A DNA stretch of 64,000 nucleotides from Pedobacter boryungensis (lineage in GTDB: Bacteria > Bacteroidota > Bacteroidia > Sphingobacteriales > Sphingobacteriaceae), in assembly GCF_013204825.1 (NCBI RefSeq), contig NZ_JABMKV010000003.1, positions 372,001 through 436,000 on the forward strand, written 5' to 3'. Of the stretch, positions 46,112 to 53,019 are shown in pieces. Position 1 is the first letter of the stretch. Every line of letters starts with the position of its first letter. Below the pieces are notes generated by a model that was not told where the DNA came from, did no database searches, and saw only the letters and a program-made list of their open reading frames with translations. The position numbers and the translations under genes were made by a program.

Positions 46112-47461
46112 TTAAAATCCACTATCATCAAGTGCGAATACATTTTTTCTATCTTTCCAAGCTCCTTTTGTAAAATCTGGAAACTCTTGTGGTTTATTCC
46201 CTTCTTTTAAGGATTTTGTAGATAGAGGTGTAATTACGCTCATTGTTACAGAATCATAAACATCAATTGGTGTTTGTTTTTTAGCTTTTACAGCCTGAAT
46301 AAAGCCATTAAATACAAACCAGTCCATTCCACCATGTCCTGCGCCTTCAGCATCTTTTGCGTATTTTTTCCAAACCGGATGATCATATTTATCAAACCAT
46401 TCTTTTACCGGTTCCCAAGCATCATTTCTCTTGGCTTGTTTTTCAATATATATAGATTTAGCTACATCCATCCAGATACCTTCAGTTCCTTGCACTCTAA
46501 ATCCTAAAGAATATGGTCTTGGCAAATGTGTATCATGGGATAGCAATACCGTTTCCCCGTTAGCACAATTAATTAATGTAGTAGTTACATCACCGTTTTT
46601 ATAATTGATTTTTGAATTAGGGTGGCCTGGTGAAAGATCATTTACATAGCTCGCTAGACCACGTGCTTTAGAGCTAAAAGAAACCAAGTTTGTAAATCGG
46701 TTTCCTCTGTTAATATTTGCATATTGCATTATTGGGCCAGCACCATGGGTTGGGTACAAGTCCCCATCTTGATCAATATTAAACTGAGTACGCCATTGCG
46801 CTTCACTTAATGCATTAGGCCCATATTCTACGCCTCCACCATAATAATTTTTACCGTTGTTAAAAAGCACATTTCTTAAATTATGCTGATAACCACCTTC
46901 TAAATGAATTAGTTCTCCAAAAACTCCTTGTCTAACCATATTTAAAACCGCCATTACATCTCTGCGATAGCAAACATTTTCTAAGGTAGAATATGGCATT
47001 CCAGTTTTTTCTGAGGTTTTAACAATATCCCAATGCTCCTCTACTGTTAAACCAGCTATTACCTCGCAACCCACGTATTTTTCAGCTTTCATTGCATAAA
47101 TAGCCTGTGGATGATGAAATTGCCAGGGTGTAGCTATAATTACTGCATCAATATCTTTTCTATCTAATAGTGCCTTATAAGCATCAAGACTGCCGGTGTA
47201 TTCTTTAGCTGCCGGTCTTCCAGATTTAGCAATAAATGACCTACATATTTTTAACGAACTTTCTTGAGTATCGCAAATCGCCACAATTTCTACATCATCT
47301 CTTAATACACCTTCGCTAATGTGACTCATTCCTCTGGCGCCAACGCCAATATAGCCTAATCTTACTCTACCATTATCCTTTGCAAATAAAGTTCCGGTAG
47401 GTAAAATGCTTATACCTGCTGCTGCAACAGCACCATTTTTAATAAAATCTCTTCTTTCCAT
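46112..47461 (-). CDS. Gfo/Idh/MocA-family oxidoreductase, exported
   Basis: A 449-residue NAD(P)-dependent-type dehydrogenase. The N terminus MERRDFIKNGAVAAAG is a twin-arginine-like signal. Then RLGYIGVGARG (Rossmann dinucleotide fold, about 33-43), VVIIATPWQFHHPQAI-like region, and CEVIAGLTVEEHW (catalytic-Lys equivalent region). Exported members of this family often act as glycosidases or sugar-modifying enzymes in Bacteroidota. The CAAACGTTTG operator 94 bases before its start and the LacI gene next door indicate induction by a sugar. Confidence 0.9.
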   Translation of the reverse strand: MERRDFIKNGAVAAAGISILPTGTLFAKDNGRVRLGYIGVGARGMSHISEGVLRDDVEIVAICDTQESSLKICRSFIAKSGRPAAKEYTGSLDAYKALLDRKDIDAVIIATPWQFHHPQAIYAMKAEKYVGCEVIAGLTVEEHWDIVKTSEKTGMPYSTLENVCYRRDVMAVLNMVRQGVFGELIHLEGGYQHNLRNVLFNNGKNYYGGGVEYGPNALSEAQWRTQFNIDQDGDLYPTHGAGPIMQYANINRGNRFTNLVSFSSKARGLASYVNDLSPGHPNSKINYKNGDVTTTLINCANGETVLLSHDTHLPRPYSLGFRVQGTEGIWMDVAKSIYIEKQAKRNDAWEPVKEWFDKYDHPVWKKYAKDAEGAGHGGMDWFVFNGFIQAVKAKKQTPIDVYDSVTMSVITPLSTKSLKEGNKPQEFPDFTKGAWKDRKNVFALDDSGF

Positions 47462-47554
47462 TTTGTGTTTTTTGGTTTCAGGTTATTCTTAATTCAATTG
47501 TAAATTATAAAAATTAACCTTTTAAGCGATACAGATGTTATGTTTTATGCAACG

Positions 47555-47564
47555 CAAACGTTTG
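47555..47564. promoter_or_regulatory. LacI-family operator (copy 2)
   Basis: A second perfect CAAACGTTTG palindrome followed by ATAATC, 94 bases upstream of the minus-strand oxidoreductase gene and 51 bases before the plus-strand DUF5655 gene. It is identical over the decamer plus flanking GAT to the copy before lacI. Confidence 0.75.
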
Positions 47565-47614
47565 ATAATCTTTCCAAATATTTAACTTAGCATAACTTTA
47601 TTTGCTCATTCAAT

Positions 47615-48034
47615 ATGTGGACTTGCGTTTTATGCAATCAAACTTTTCAGAATCCTAATCAAATCCATTATTGTGGAGATAAAACAATTGATGACTTCCT
47701 TATTGGAAAAAGTGATAAAACAATTGATTTGTTCAATCATTTTATTACTAAATACAAAGAAGTAGGAGATATAAAATTACACGCGACAAAAACGATGATA
47801 GCGCTATCGGCTAATAAACGATTTGCTTATATTATTAAACTAGGAAAAGATTTTATTGATATTGTATTTCCTTTTAAAGAACCCTTTGAAGATAATTATT
47901 GCTTCCGCAAAATAGCAGCAGTTCCAGGAAGTAATGATTACAACCACCATTTAAGAATTTATTTGCCAGAAGATGTAAATGATGAAGTGTTAACCTACAT
48001 GAAAAAAGCTTATATAAATGGAAAAGATATATGA
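47615..48034 (+). CDS. DUF5655-type protein
   Basis: A 139-residue protein. It starts with a small Cys/His motif (CVLCNQTFQNPNQIHYC, zinc-finger-like) and continues with the DUF5655-type body: FNHFITKYKEVGDIKLHATKTMIAL, FIDIVFPFKEP, HHLRIYLPEDVNDEV. Function unknown; related domains are often found as DNA/protein-binding modules. It overlaps the next gene by 17 bases. Confidence 0.85.
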   Translation: MWTCVLCNQTFQNPNQIHYCGDKTIDDFLIGKSDKTIDLFNHFITKYKEVGDIKLHATKTMIALSANKRFAYIIKLGKDFIDIVFPFKEPFEDNYCFRKIAAVPGSNDYNHHLRIYLPEDVNDEVLTYMKKAYINGKDI

Positions 48035-48440
48035 GCTAAATGATTGCAAATTAGTTGTCTTTTTTGAAAATAAACTCATCAGAATTAAAAGACCTAAAGC
48101 ATTACAAAAATTTTTGACTACCGATATCGAGCAGCGTTCTGAAGTATTGGTAAATAGCATTAAAACAGATTACCTGAGCTATTTCGGGAAAGAACTAGCA
48201 ATTGACAATGATTCCTTTATCATAGAAATATGGGCACACGCATACGCTAGTTATTTTGCTAAAGCGATGAAAAATCTAATCAGCTTAAAATTGGTTGAGG
48301 AAGCTGCAGATTTTATTATTAATAGAAGTGATATTATTGATTGTGGGGAAAGTGATGTAGATAGCAATAGAAAGTTTTGGGATGTATTGGCGAAATTTAA
48401 AAGTATTATTTTAACCTTTTTACCTAAGCGATTGAAATAA
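48018..48440 (+). CDS. Hypothetical protein
   Basis: A 140-residue soluble protein of unknown family. It is helical in aspect and rich in Lys at the end (FLPKRLK). It overlaps the DUF5655-type gene and shares its terminator, so the pair is one transcript. No motif allows a function. Confidence 0.75.
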   Translation: MEKIYELNDCKLVVFFENKLIRIKRPKALQKFLTTDIEQRSEVLVNSIKTDYLSYFGKELAIDNDSFIIEIWAHAYASYFAKAMKNLISLKLVEEAADFIINRSDIIDCGESDVDSNRKFWDVLAKFKSIILTFLPKRLK

Positions 48441-48470
48441 TCGTAGAATCCAAAAAGCCATAAACAGAAA

Positions 48471-48499
48471 AAGCCTCAACTTTCGTTAAGGCTTTTTTT
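48471..48499 (+). terminator. Terminator after the DUF5655 pair
   Basis: AAGCCT and AGGCTT(T) form a stem with a loop of about 12 bases, followed by TTTTTTT. It marks the left end of the ordinary chromosomal genes before the accessory island. Confidence 0.8.
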
Positions 48500-48500
48500 G

Positions 48501-48540
48501 CGGGCTGAACGGGGCTACAATCGAACCCCTTGTACCCCTT
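48501..48540 (-). other. tRNA-3'-end-like remnant / possible left attachment site
   Basis: Read on the minus strand, GGGGTTCGATT followed by CCCCGTTCAGCCCG looks like a degenerate T-arm plus acceptor end of a tRNA, but no full tRNA can be folded. An 11-base sequence ATCGAACCCCT (48520-48530) recurs at 56395-56405 near tRNA-Asp. This is a candidate left boundary of the island. Confidence 0.4.
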
Positions 48541-48549
48541 TTAACATTC

Positions 48550-48615
48550 ATTGGTAATATAGAGTTAGATAAATCAATTGGAAATAGAGTTGGGAACTCT
48601 ATACTACTTACCAAT
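48550..48615. repeat. Inverted repeat at the left edge of the island
   Basis: The left arm 48550-48566 (ATTGGTAATATAGAGTT) and the right arm 48595-48615 are reverse complements except for a 4-base insertion in the right arm. Inside lies a second perfect ATAGAGTT/AACTCTAT hairpin. The structure suggests a recombination site or a folded RNA; no gene overlaps it. Confidence 0.6.
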
Positions 48616-49009
48616 CCGTTAGGCAGAACAAAACCTAAAACCAAAAGAAAATACGGGAATAGAATTTAACAGTTAGGTATAACTAACCTCTATATTTAAC
48701 TACAGCGACTTCGATTTTGGATCTGCTCACTAACCAAGAATGCAAATATACAAGGTCTATTGTGTTCAAGAGACTCTTTGAATATCTATTGCTAATTTTA
48801 GAAATAATTGAACCTATTATTTGTAATAATCCAAGTTTAAAAATCAGCAACTTTATGGAGTTAATACCATAAACAAGCCGAGGATTTCCTGCGATGTCAG
48901 TACAAGATTAAGTTTTACTCTTCGATCTCTTCCTGTTTGGCCAACTGTATTTCAATGTCGATCAGGAAGGATAAAGGCTTACAAACATAGAAATGGAACC
49001 ACTTCTAGG
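48616..49009. other. Non-coding stretch in the island
   Basis: No credible gene on either strand. Traces of an HTH N-terminal part appear in shifted frames (about 48960-49009, including IRKDKG), preceding the broken HTH gene. Otherwise I see nothing interpretable. Confidence 0.5.
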
Positions 49010-49147
49010 ATGCGCTTGGGAACCTCCTGAAAGTTGACCCGTCAACAGTAACAGAGTGGGAAAATGGGAAACGAATTCCAGCTCCTAAACATCTGCTAAA
49101 ACTCGAAATTTTGTTGGATAAGGCAAATAAATGGAGGATATCCTAAA
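49010..49147 (+). pseudogene. Remnant of an XRE-type HTH regulator
   Basis: The frame from 49010 to TAA at 49145-49147 reads LGNLLKVDPSTVTEWENG and then KRIPAPKHLLKLEILL, the second half of an HTH domain. A TAG (49007-49009) stands in frame directly before it, and the expected first helices occur only as fragments in other frames upstream. It has no start, so it is a decayed gene. Confidence 0.7.
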
Positions 49148-49231
49148 AGTGGCCACCTGTTTTCTTTCAAAGTGGTCACTTTTTTCCGCTTCAAAGTGTG
49201 CAGTCCCTTTCGCTTGAAAGTGTCCAGTTGA
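49148..49231. repeat. Tandem imperfect repeats resembling an IS21-family end
   Basis: Three to four imperfect units of about 22-26 bases with the core CTTCAAAGTG(T/G)NCA occur in a row (AAAGTGGTCAC, AAAGTGTGCAG, AAAGTGTCCAG). Multiple internal repeats of this sort are typical of IS21-family termini. No transposase genes remain. The rest of the gap to 49436 has no gene. Confidence 0.45.
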
Positions 49232-49436
49232 CTGATTTTTAGCTTCGATCAACTTGATATGAATGCCGCCTTTTGCTACGCCAAAGCCTCTTATTACACT
49301 TTGTCTCGTCCTAGAATTACTGTCGAATATCCTCCAGGTTTGTCAAAACTAGACCTATAATCTATTCTTGGGCGTATGCAGGTAATGACAATTAAAGGCC
49401 ATGTTTAAAACGACCGTTGACTAGCTCTCTTGTCAA

Positions 49437-50978
49437 TTATTTTTTGGAAAGTTCCTTAATCAGAAATTCATAGTACCGTTCACTTGCCATATGCTTGAAT
49501 AGGTATTGTAGATTATCTCTGTTTAATTCCAAGAATTTTATCAGCTCGCCCTGTATATTATCTGGTAGGTAAGATATTACGCTTAGGCCAATCATCGCAT
49601 GGTTGATATTGGTAGCGTCAAAGGTAAAGCACATCAACTTATGTTCACCAATGTGACAAGATGCGATCCAAACGTACTTCGGCAAACTGGTAGTAAGTAG
49701 TTCAATTTTCTTTGAGGCTTCAAGACCGGACCCTTTAATTATTTTCTTGTATTTTTCACTGTATTCTATCTTGATATCCCACACAAGGTCGGCTACAATA
49801 ACGCCATCGAAGAAAAAGGTCAATATGGTATCTAGGCCAGCAACAATAACCTCAAGATCCTGAAATGAAATGCGAACTTTAGGATATATGGGCAATACGA
49901 TACTTTTAACAAGAGTAGGTTCTTTTTGCTTATGTCCTTCTGTCCATGGAGTTATCAGATTATGGTCCCCATCAAAATTTATCCTCACGAAAGGTCCCCA
50001 TTGATCGTCGTGAGCATATATCTTATCGATGTTATCCGACATGTAGCTCATTTTCTTTTGAGGAACTATCGGCTGTGGAGCAAGAGATTTGAAACCAGAT
50101 ACCGTTATGGCATGGAGACCATGCTGTCCTCCATTCGGAACCCTGATAACGAGAATTATTGGAATACCTATTCCAGAATACGCATTAATTATTTTTTTGA
50201 GATAATGGTTGCTGACAACCTTGAAAGGATGGACTGCGGTCCGGAGGTCAGCCTCCTTAATTTCGGATACAAGGCCAGAATTCAATATGGCCTGTGAAAT
50301 CTGCAGGATGCTAAGGCCTTTGTTCGGAAAAAGGCGGCTCCCATCTGGTGAAACATTGTCCGCATCCAAAGTTATCTGACTCGGAGATTTTAGGATGGTG
50401 TGAAAATCTACCGCCGCCTTGTTCAACATAGACCAGATGGCGGTTGTGGCACAGGCTGCGATAACGGAATCCTGTTCCTGAAAGGCTAGGGATCTGAGTT
50501 TTAATTCGGTGCCGTACAAGTTGATCCTATATGTTCTTAACCCCCAAAAATTGCGGTCACTTAGGTTTTCACCATTGGAGTAGGTCTTCAGAACGGAATA
50601 GCCTATCATTTTAACGGGAATAGGCTTTATTACAATGAAACCTACATAATGACTCCAGAATTCCTTTGCATTTTCTTTTGTTTTCAGGATGTTTTCCTGA
50701 AACGTCTTTTTTGTAAACTTGGTATCAAAAAAATGTACCCTACGGCATACCTTGTCATAGTTTTCGAAACATAGTGCATAATAGGAGGCATAGTCGTGGA
50801 GATAATCACGGCTTACATAACCTTCTTCTATCAAGATGGTTTTTGCGCCAAGTTCCTTACTGCTTAAGTATTTCCAGAAATACTTATAGTGCTGCTTGAT
50901 CTTAACCTGTTCCGGTGTTGTATATTTATTTGAGAGTGAGGACGCTAGATTATCCTCATTGAAAGCGAGAATCTTCAA
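49437..50978 (-). CDS. Papain/C39-like cysteine protease of the island
   Basis: A 513-residue protein of no family I can name. The middle part shows a cysteine-peptidase layout: QEQDSVIAACATTAIW with Gln169 and Cys176, GLHAITVSGF with His289, and AHDDQWGPF with Asp324/325, in the order Gln-Cys-His-Asp of papain/C39 enzymes. The N-terminal 165 residues and the C-terminal 170 residues are unassigned; there is no signal peptide or membrane segment. The start is a TTG at 50978; an in-frame TAA 12 bases upstream is the stop of a 58-residue ORF. It has its own promoter, apart from the Ubl operon next to it, and may be its effector or a second deconjugase. Confidence 0.75.
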   Translation of the reverse strand: MKILAFNEDNLASSLSNKYTTPEQVKIKQHYKYFWKYLSSKELGAKTILIEEGYVSRDYLHDYASYYALCFENYDKVCRRVHFFDTKFTKKTFQENILKTKENAKEFWSHYVGFIVIKPIPVKMIGYSVLKTYSNGENLSDRNFWGLRTYRINLYGTELKLRSLAFQEQDSVIAACATTAIWSMLNKAAVDFHTILKSPSQITLDADNVSPDGSRLFPNKGLSILQISQAILNSGLVSEIKEADLRTAVHPFKVVSNHYLKKIINAYSGIGIPIILVIRVPNGGQHGLHAITVSGFKSLAPQPIVPQKKMSYMSDNIDKIYAHDDQWGPFVRINFDGDHNLITPWTEGHKQKEPTLVKSIVLPIYPKVRISFQDLEVIVAGLDTILTFFFDGVIVADLVWDIKIEYSEKYKKIIKGSGLEASKKIELLTTSLPKYVWIASCHIGEHKLMCFTFDATNINHAMIGLSVISYLPDNIQGELIKFLELNRDNLQYLFKHMASERYYEFLIKELSKK

Positions 50979-50987
50979 AACACTATA

Positions 50988-51164
50988 TTATAACTGTACT
51001 ACAAGTTTTAGCGTTTCTTGATCTACATCTTTTAACTTGAGGATTTCTTCTTGCAATTTAATGGTAGCAGCGATAGCGTCTTTCACGGCTTTAGACTGCT
51101 TTAGCCTAATAGCCTTGATTTCAGCGCCTGGCACTAAAATCTGTGATGCTTGAAGTTTTTCCAT
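50988..51164 (-). CDS. 58-residue helical peptide upstream of the protease
   Basis: ATG at 51162-51164, TAA at 50988-50990, 58 residues. The sequence begins MEKLQASQILVPGAEIKA, is rich in Lys, Glu, Ala and Leu, and is likely alpha-helical; no cysteine, signal or double-glycine leader is seen. It is in the same frame as the protease, whose TTG start follows the stop after 9 bases, so the two are coupled. It may be a substrate, an inhibitor or an antitoxin-like partner of the protease; this is inference. Confidence 0.65.
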   Translation of the reverse strand: MEKLQASQILVPGAEIKAIRLKQSKAVKDAIAATIKLQEEILKLKDVDQETLKLVVQL

Positions 51165-51182
51165 AATAAAAAATTAATTCAT

Positions 51183-51206
51183 GCCGTTTTTGGGACGGCA
51201 AAGATA
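51183..51206 (-). promoter_or_regulatory. Promoter -7 box and hairpin before the peptide-protease unit
   Basis: TATCTTTG on the minus strand (51199-51206) fits TAnnTTTG. GCCGT/ACGGC (51183-51199) forms a short hairpin at the presumed transcript start. No clear -33 element. Together with the terminator at 51256-51297 this separates the peptide-protease unit from the Ubl operon. Confidence 0.5.
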
Positions 51207-51255
51207 CTAACGTTAGATTGAAATTGCTATACTAATCTAAATATCAATTTCTATA

Positions 51256-51297
51256 AAAACAAACAATCCAGAAAAGTTTTTCTAGATTGTTTGTTTT
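51256..51297. terminator. Terminator of the Ubl operon
   Basis: AAAACAAACAATC (51256-51268) and GATTGTTTGTTTT (51285-51297) form a 13-bp perfect stem, extended inward by AGAAAA/TTTTCT. It lies 18 bases after the DUF6527 stop and has T-runs on both sides. Confidence 0.9.
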
Positions 51298-51314
51298 TTG
51301 TCGGAAAGGCGCGA

Positions 51315-51638
51315 TTAGCACCAGATGATCTTTCCGTGCTTGAGAAAGAAATGGCTTTTGCAACCTACCAATCGGTCAATCGATGGTTTAAGAGAAATCG
51401 TTTTATCTTCTATCACATATTTCCAACATGGGTCGAAGTCATCCATCAGATTTGTGTAGAGCTTTTTACCGCACCCACATGGGCATAGCAGAACACACTG
51501 CCAGACATATCCCTGATTGCTTATGAGGTAGACCATCTTATCTTTCATCCTATCCGGGACATCTTCTACCGTTTTATATCCGTATAGCGTCTTCTTCCTG
51601 AATAACGCTTTTATCCAACTAATAAACTTTCTCAACAT
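51315..51638 (-). CDS. DUF6527-family Cys-rich protein of the Ubl operon
   Basis: A 107-residue protein. CPCGCGKK (Cys52, 54, 56) and GCKSHFFLKHGKIIWC (Cys93, His96, Cys107) look like a zinc site. Sequence layout fits DUF6527, a family I know from prokaryotic ubiquitin-like gene neighbourhoods. Its start overlaps the end of the E1-JAB gene by 20 bases, so it is the third gene of the operon. It might serve as an E3-like or adaptor subunit; that is inference. Confidence 0.8.
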   Translation of the reverse strand: MLRKFISWIKALFRKKTLYGYKTVEDVPDRMKDKMVYLISNQGYVWQCVLLCPCGCGKKLYTNLMDDFDPCWKYVIEDKTISLKPSIDRLVGCKSHFFLKHGKIIWC

Positions 51639-53016
51639 GCCTGCTCAATTCTGGACTGTTCAATAACGGCTCAATATCACCTTTCCCAATCCATTTATTG
51701 AAGAAGGCACATGGTTCTTTCATCTGTTCGGAATAGGAAACGCAATCGGTATAGTCTATCTTTATTACGTCTACCTCAGAATTCGGCATGTTCCTGAATG
51801 GATGGATGCGAGCCAAAAAATCGTTTACAGCCGTTGCTGAAACCTGCATGTTTATACTTATAACTGCTGGACTGCTTTCCGAAACACTTGCCAGATACTG
51901 GTTCCTTGCATGTTCTTCCCCATCAATCCTTTTGATAGATTCCGAAAGGAGTCTGTCCAAGCCATACTGGTGCCTATTCAATAGACTTGATCCTCCGGGC
52001 TGGACAAAATGCACCTGTCCGAAGATGTTGTTGATTCCTCCTTGCCCATCTGCGTTCAATTTGACGCCCATGTCAATCAAAGGCAAAACATAAAAGGATG
52101 ATATAAGGTTCAGAATATGCCTTCCCTCCGCACCATCCACACAGCTGAACAGAAAGTCGCAATCAGCAAGCTCTTTGACTACTTCTCTTTTTGATATGTC
52201 CGAATAGAAAACAGTTACTTTAGTGCCTATGCCCAAAGCATCTATTTCTCTCTTCATCACTTCGGTCTTAGGCACGTTGCTTTCAGCATCTGAACGTTTA
52301 GACCCGATTATCCTGTTTAAATTAAGGCCGTCGATATAGTCGGGATCGACCAGCACCAGTTCGCCTACCCCCAGTCTTTTTAACTGCTCAATAGTAATAC
52401 TGCCTGTTCCTGAACAACCAACTATTCCTACCTTCATCTTGTTAAGCTCGGAAACTGTTTTTTCTCCGAAGGCCTGTCTATTACGTAGCTGCGCATCCTC
52501 CGCAATTTTCGATCCGTCTTCTGTATAGCGCCAAATCAGTACGTCGCTTCCGGCAATCAGGACTTTGTGCATAGGTTCGCTCTGCATCTCTCCTTTGAAT
52601 ACTCTGCCAAAAATGCGACCGTCAGGAAGCATAATACAACTTGCGTGGCTATGCTCGTTGTCGAGCCAAGATTGGATACTCTTAAACAACGTGTCGTCCG
52701 CAACATCATCCAAATCTGAAAAATACTCGTGTATTCCAGGTCCTGGATGGCAATGAAACTTTACGATTGCCAAATCACGTTTTGCAGCTCTCTCTAGGAA
52801 TGGATTGATAATGTCGGTTGGCCAATTAATATAATCGTGCTTCCTGTCACAGACTTCATATGGTACGAGCAAAAGTTCCTGAATCAGAAACTGCTCGTTG
52901 CTGTTGAATGTTCCTCTGCCGCAAAGAGCTATTGCAACGGCCTCCTTGTTGTCTCCAGGGAACAAATGCTCCTTTAGTTGGCCATAATGATGACCTGAAA
53001 TCCTAAGTGTGTTCAT
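51619..53016 (-). CDS. JAMM peptidase-E1 (ThiF) fusion protein
   Basis: A 465-residue fusion. Residues 1-150 form a JAB/JAMM metalloprotease: Glu25, FHCHPGPGIHEYFSDLDD with His88, His90, Ser100 and Asp103 (zinc-binding EX(n)HXHX(9)SX2D). Residues 175-440 form a ThiF/E1 adenylation domain: GIVGCSGTGSITIEQL (ATP glycine loop, 197-212), LVDPDYIDGLNLNR (222-235, acid and Asn/Arg contacts). The E1 would adenylate a ubiquitin-like C terminus and the JAMM would process or remove it. It lies 3 bases after the Ubl-E2 gene. C-terminal Cys425 and Cys436 are candidates for the thioester cysteine. Confidence 0.92.
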   Translation of the reverse strand: MNTLRISGHHYGQLKEHLFPGDNKEAVAIALCGRGTFNSNEQFLIQELLLVPYEVCDRKHDYINWPTDIINPFLERAAKRDLAIVKFHCHPGPGIHEYFSDLDDVADDTLFKSIQSWLDNEHSHASCIMLPDGRIFGRVFKGEMQSEPMHKVLIAGSDVLIWRYTEDGSKIAEDAQLRNRQAFGEKTVSELNKMKVGIVGCSGTGSITIEQLKRLGVGELVLVDPDYIDGLNLNRIIGSKRSDAESNVPKTEVMKREIDALGIGTKVTVFYSDISKREVVKELADCDFLFSCVDGAEGRHILNLISSFYVLPLIDMGVKLNADGQGGINNIFGQVHFVQPGGSSLLNRHQYGLDRLLSESIKRIDGEEHARNQYLASVSESSPAVISINMQVSATAVNDFLARIHPFRNMPNSEVDVIKIDYTDCVSYSEQMKEPCAFFNKWIGKGDIEPLLNSPELSRHVEKVY

Positions 53017-53019
53017 TTC

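Noticed and set aside
48501..48540. tRNA or tmRNA gene on the minus strand
   Set aside because: Only a degenerate T-arm-like end is visible and no body folds upstream.
49148..49231. CRISPR array
   Set aside because: The repeats are imperfect, adjacent and without unique spacers of constant length.
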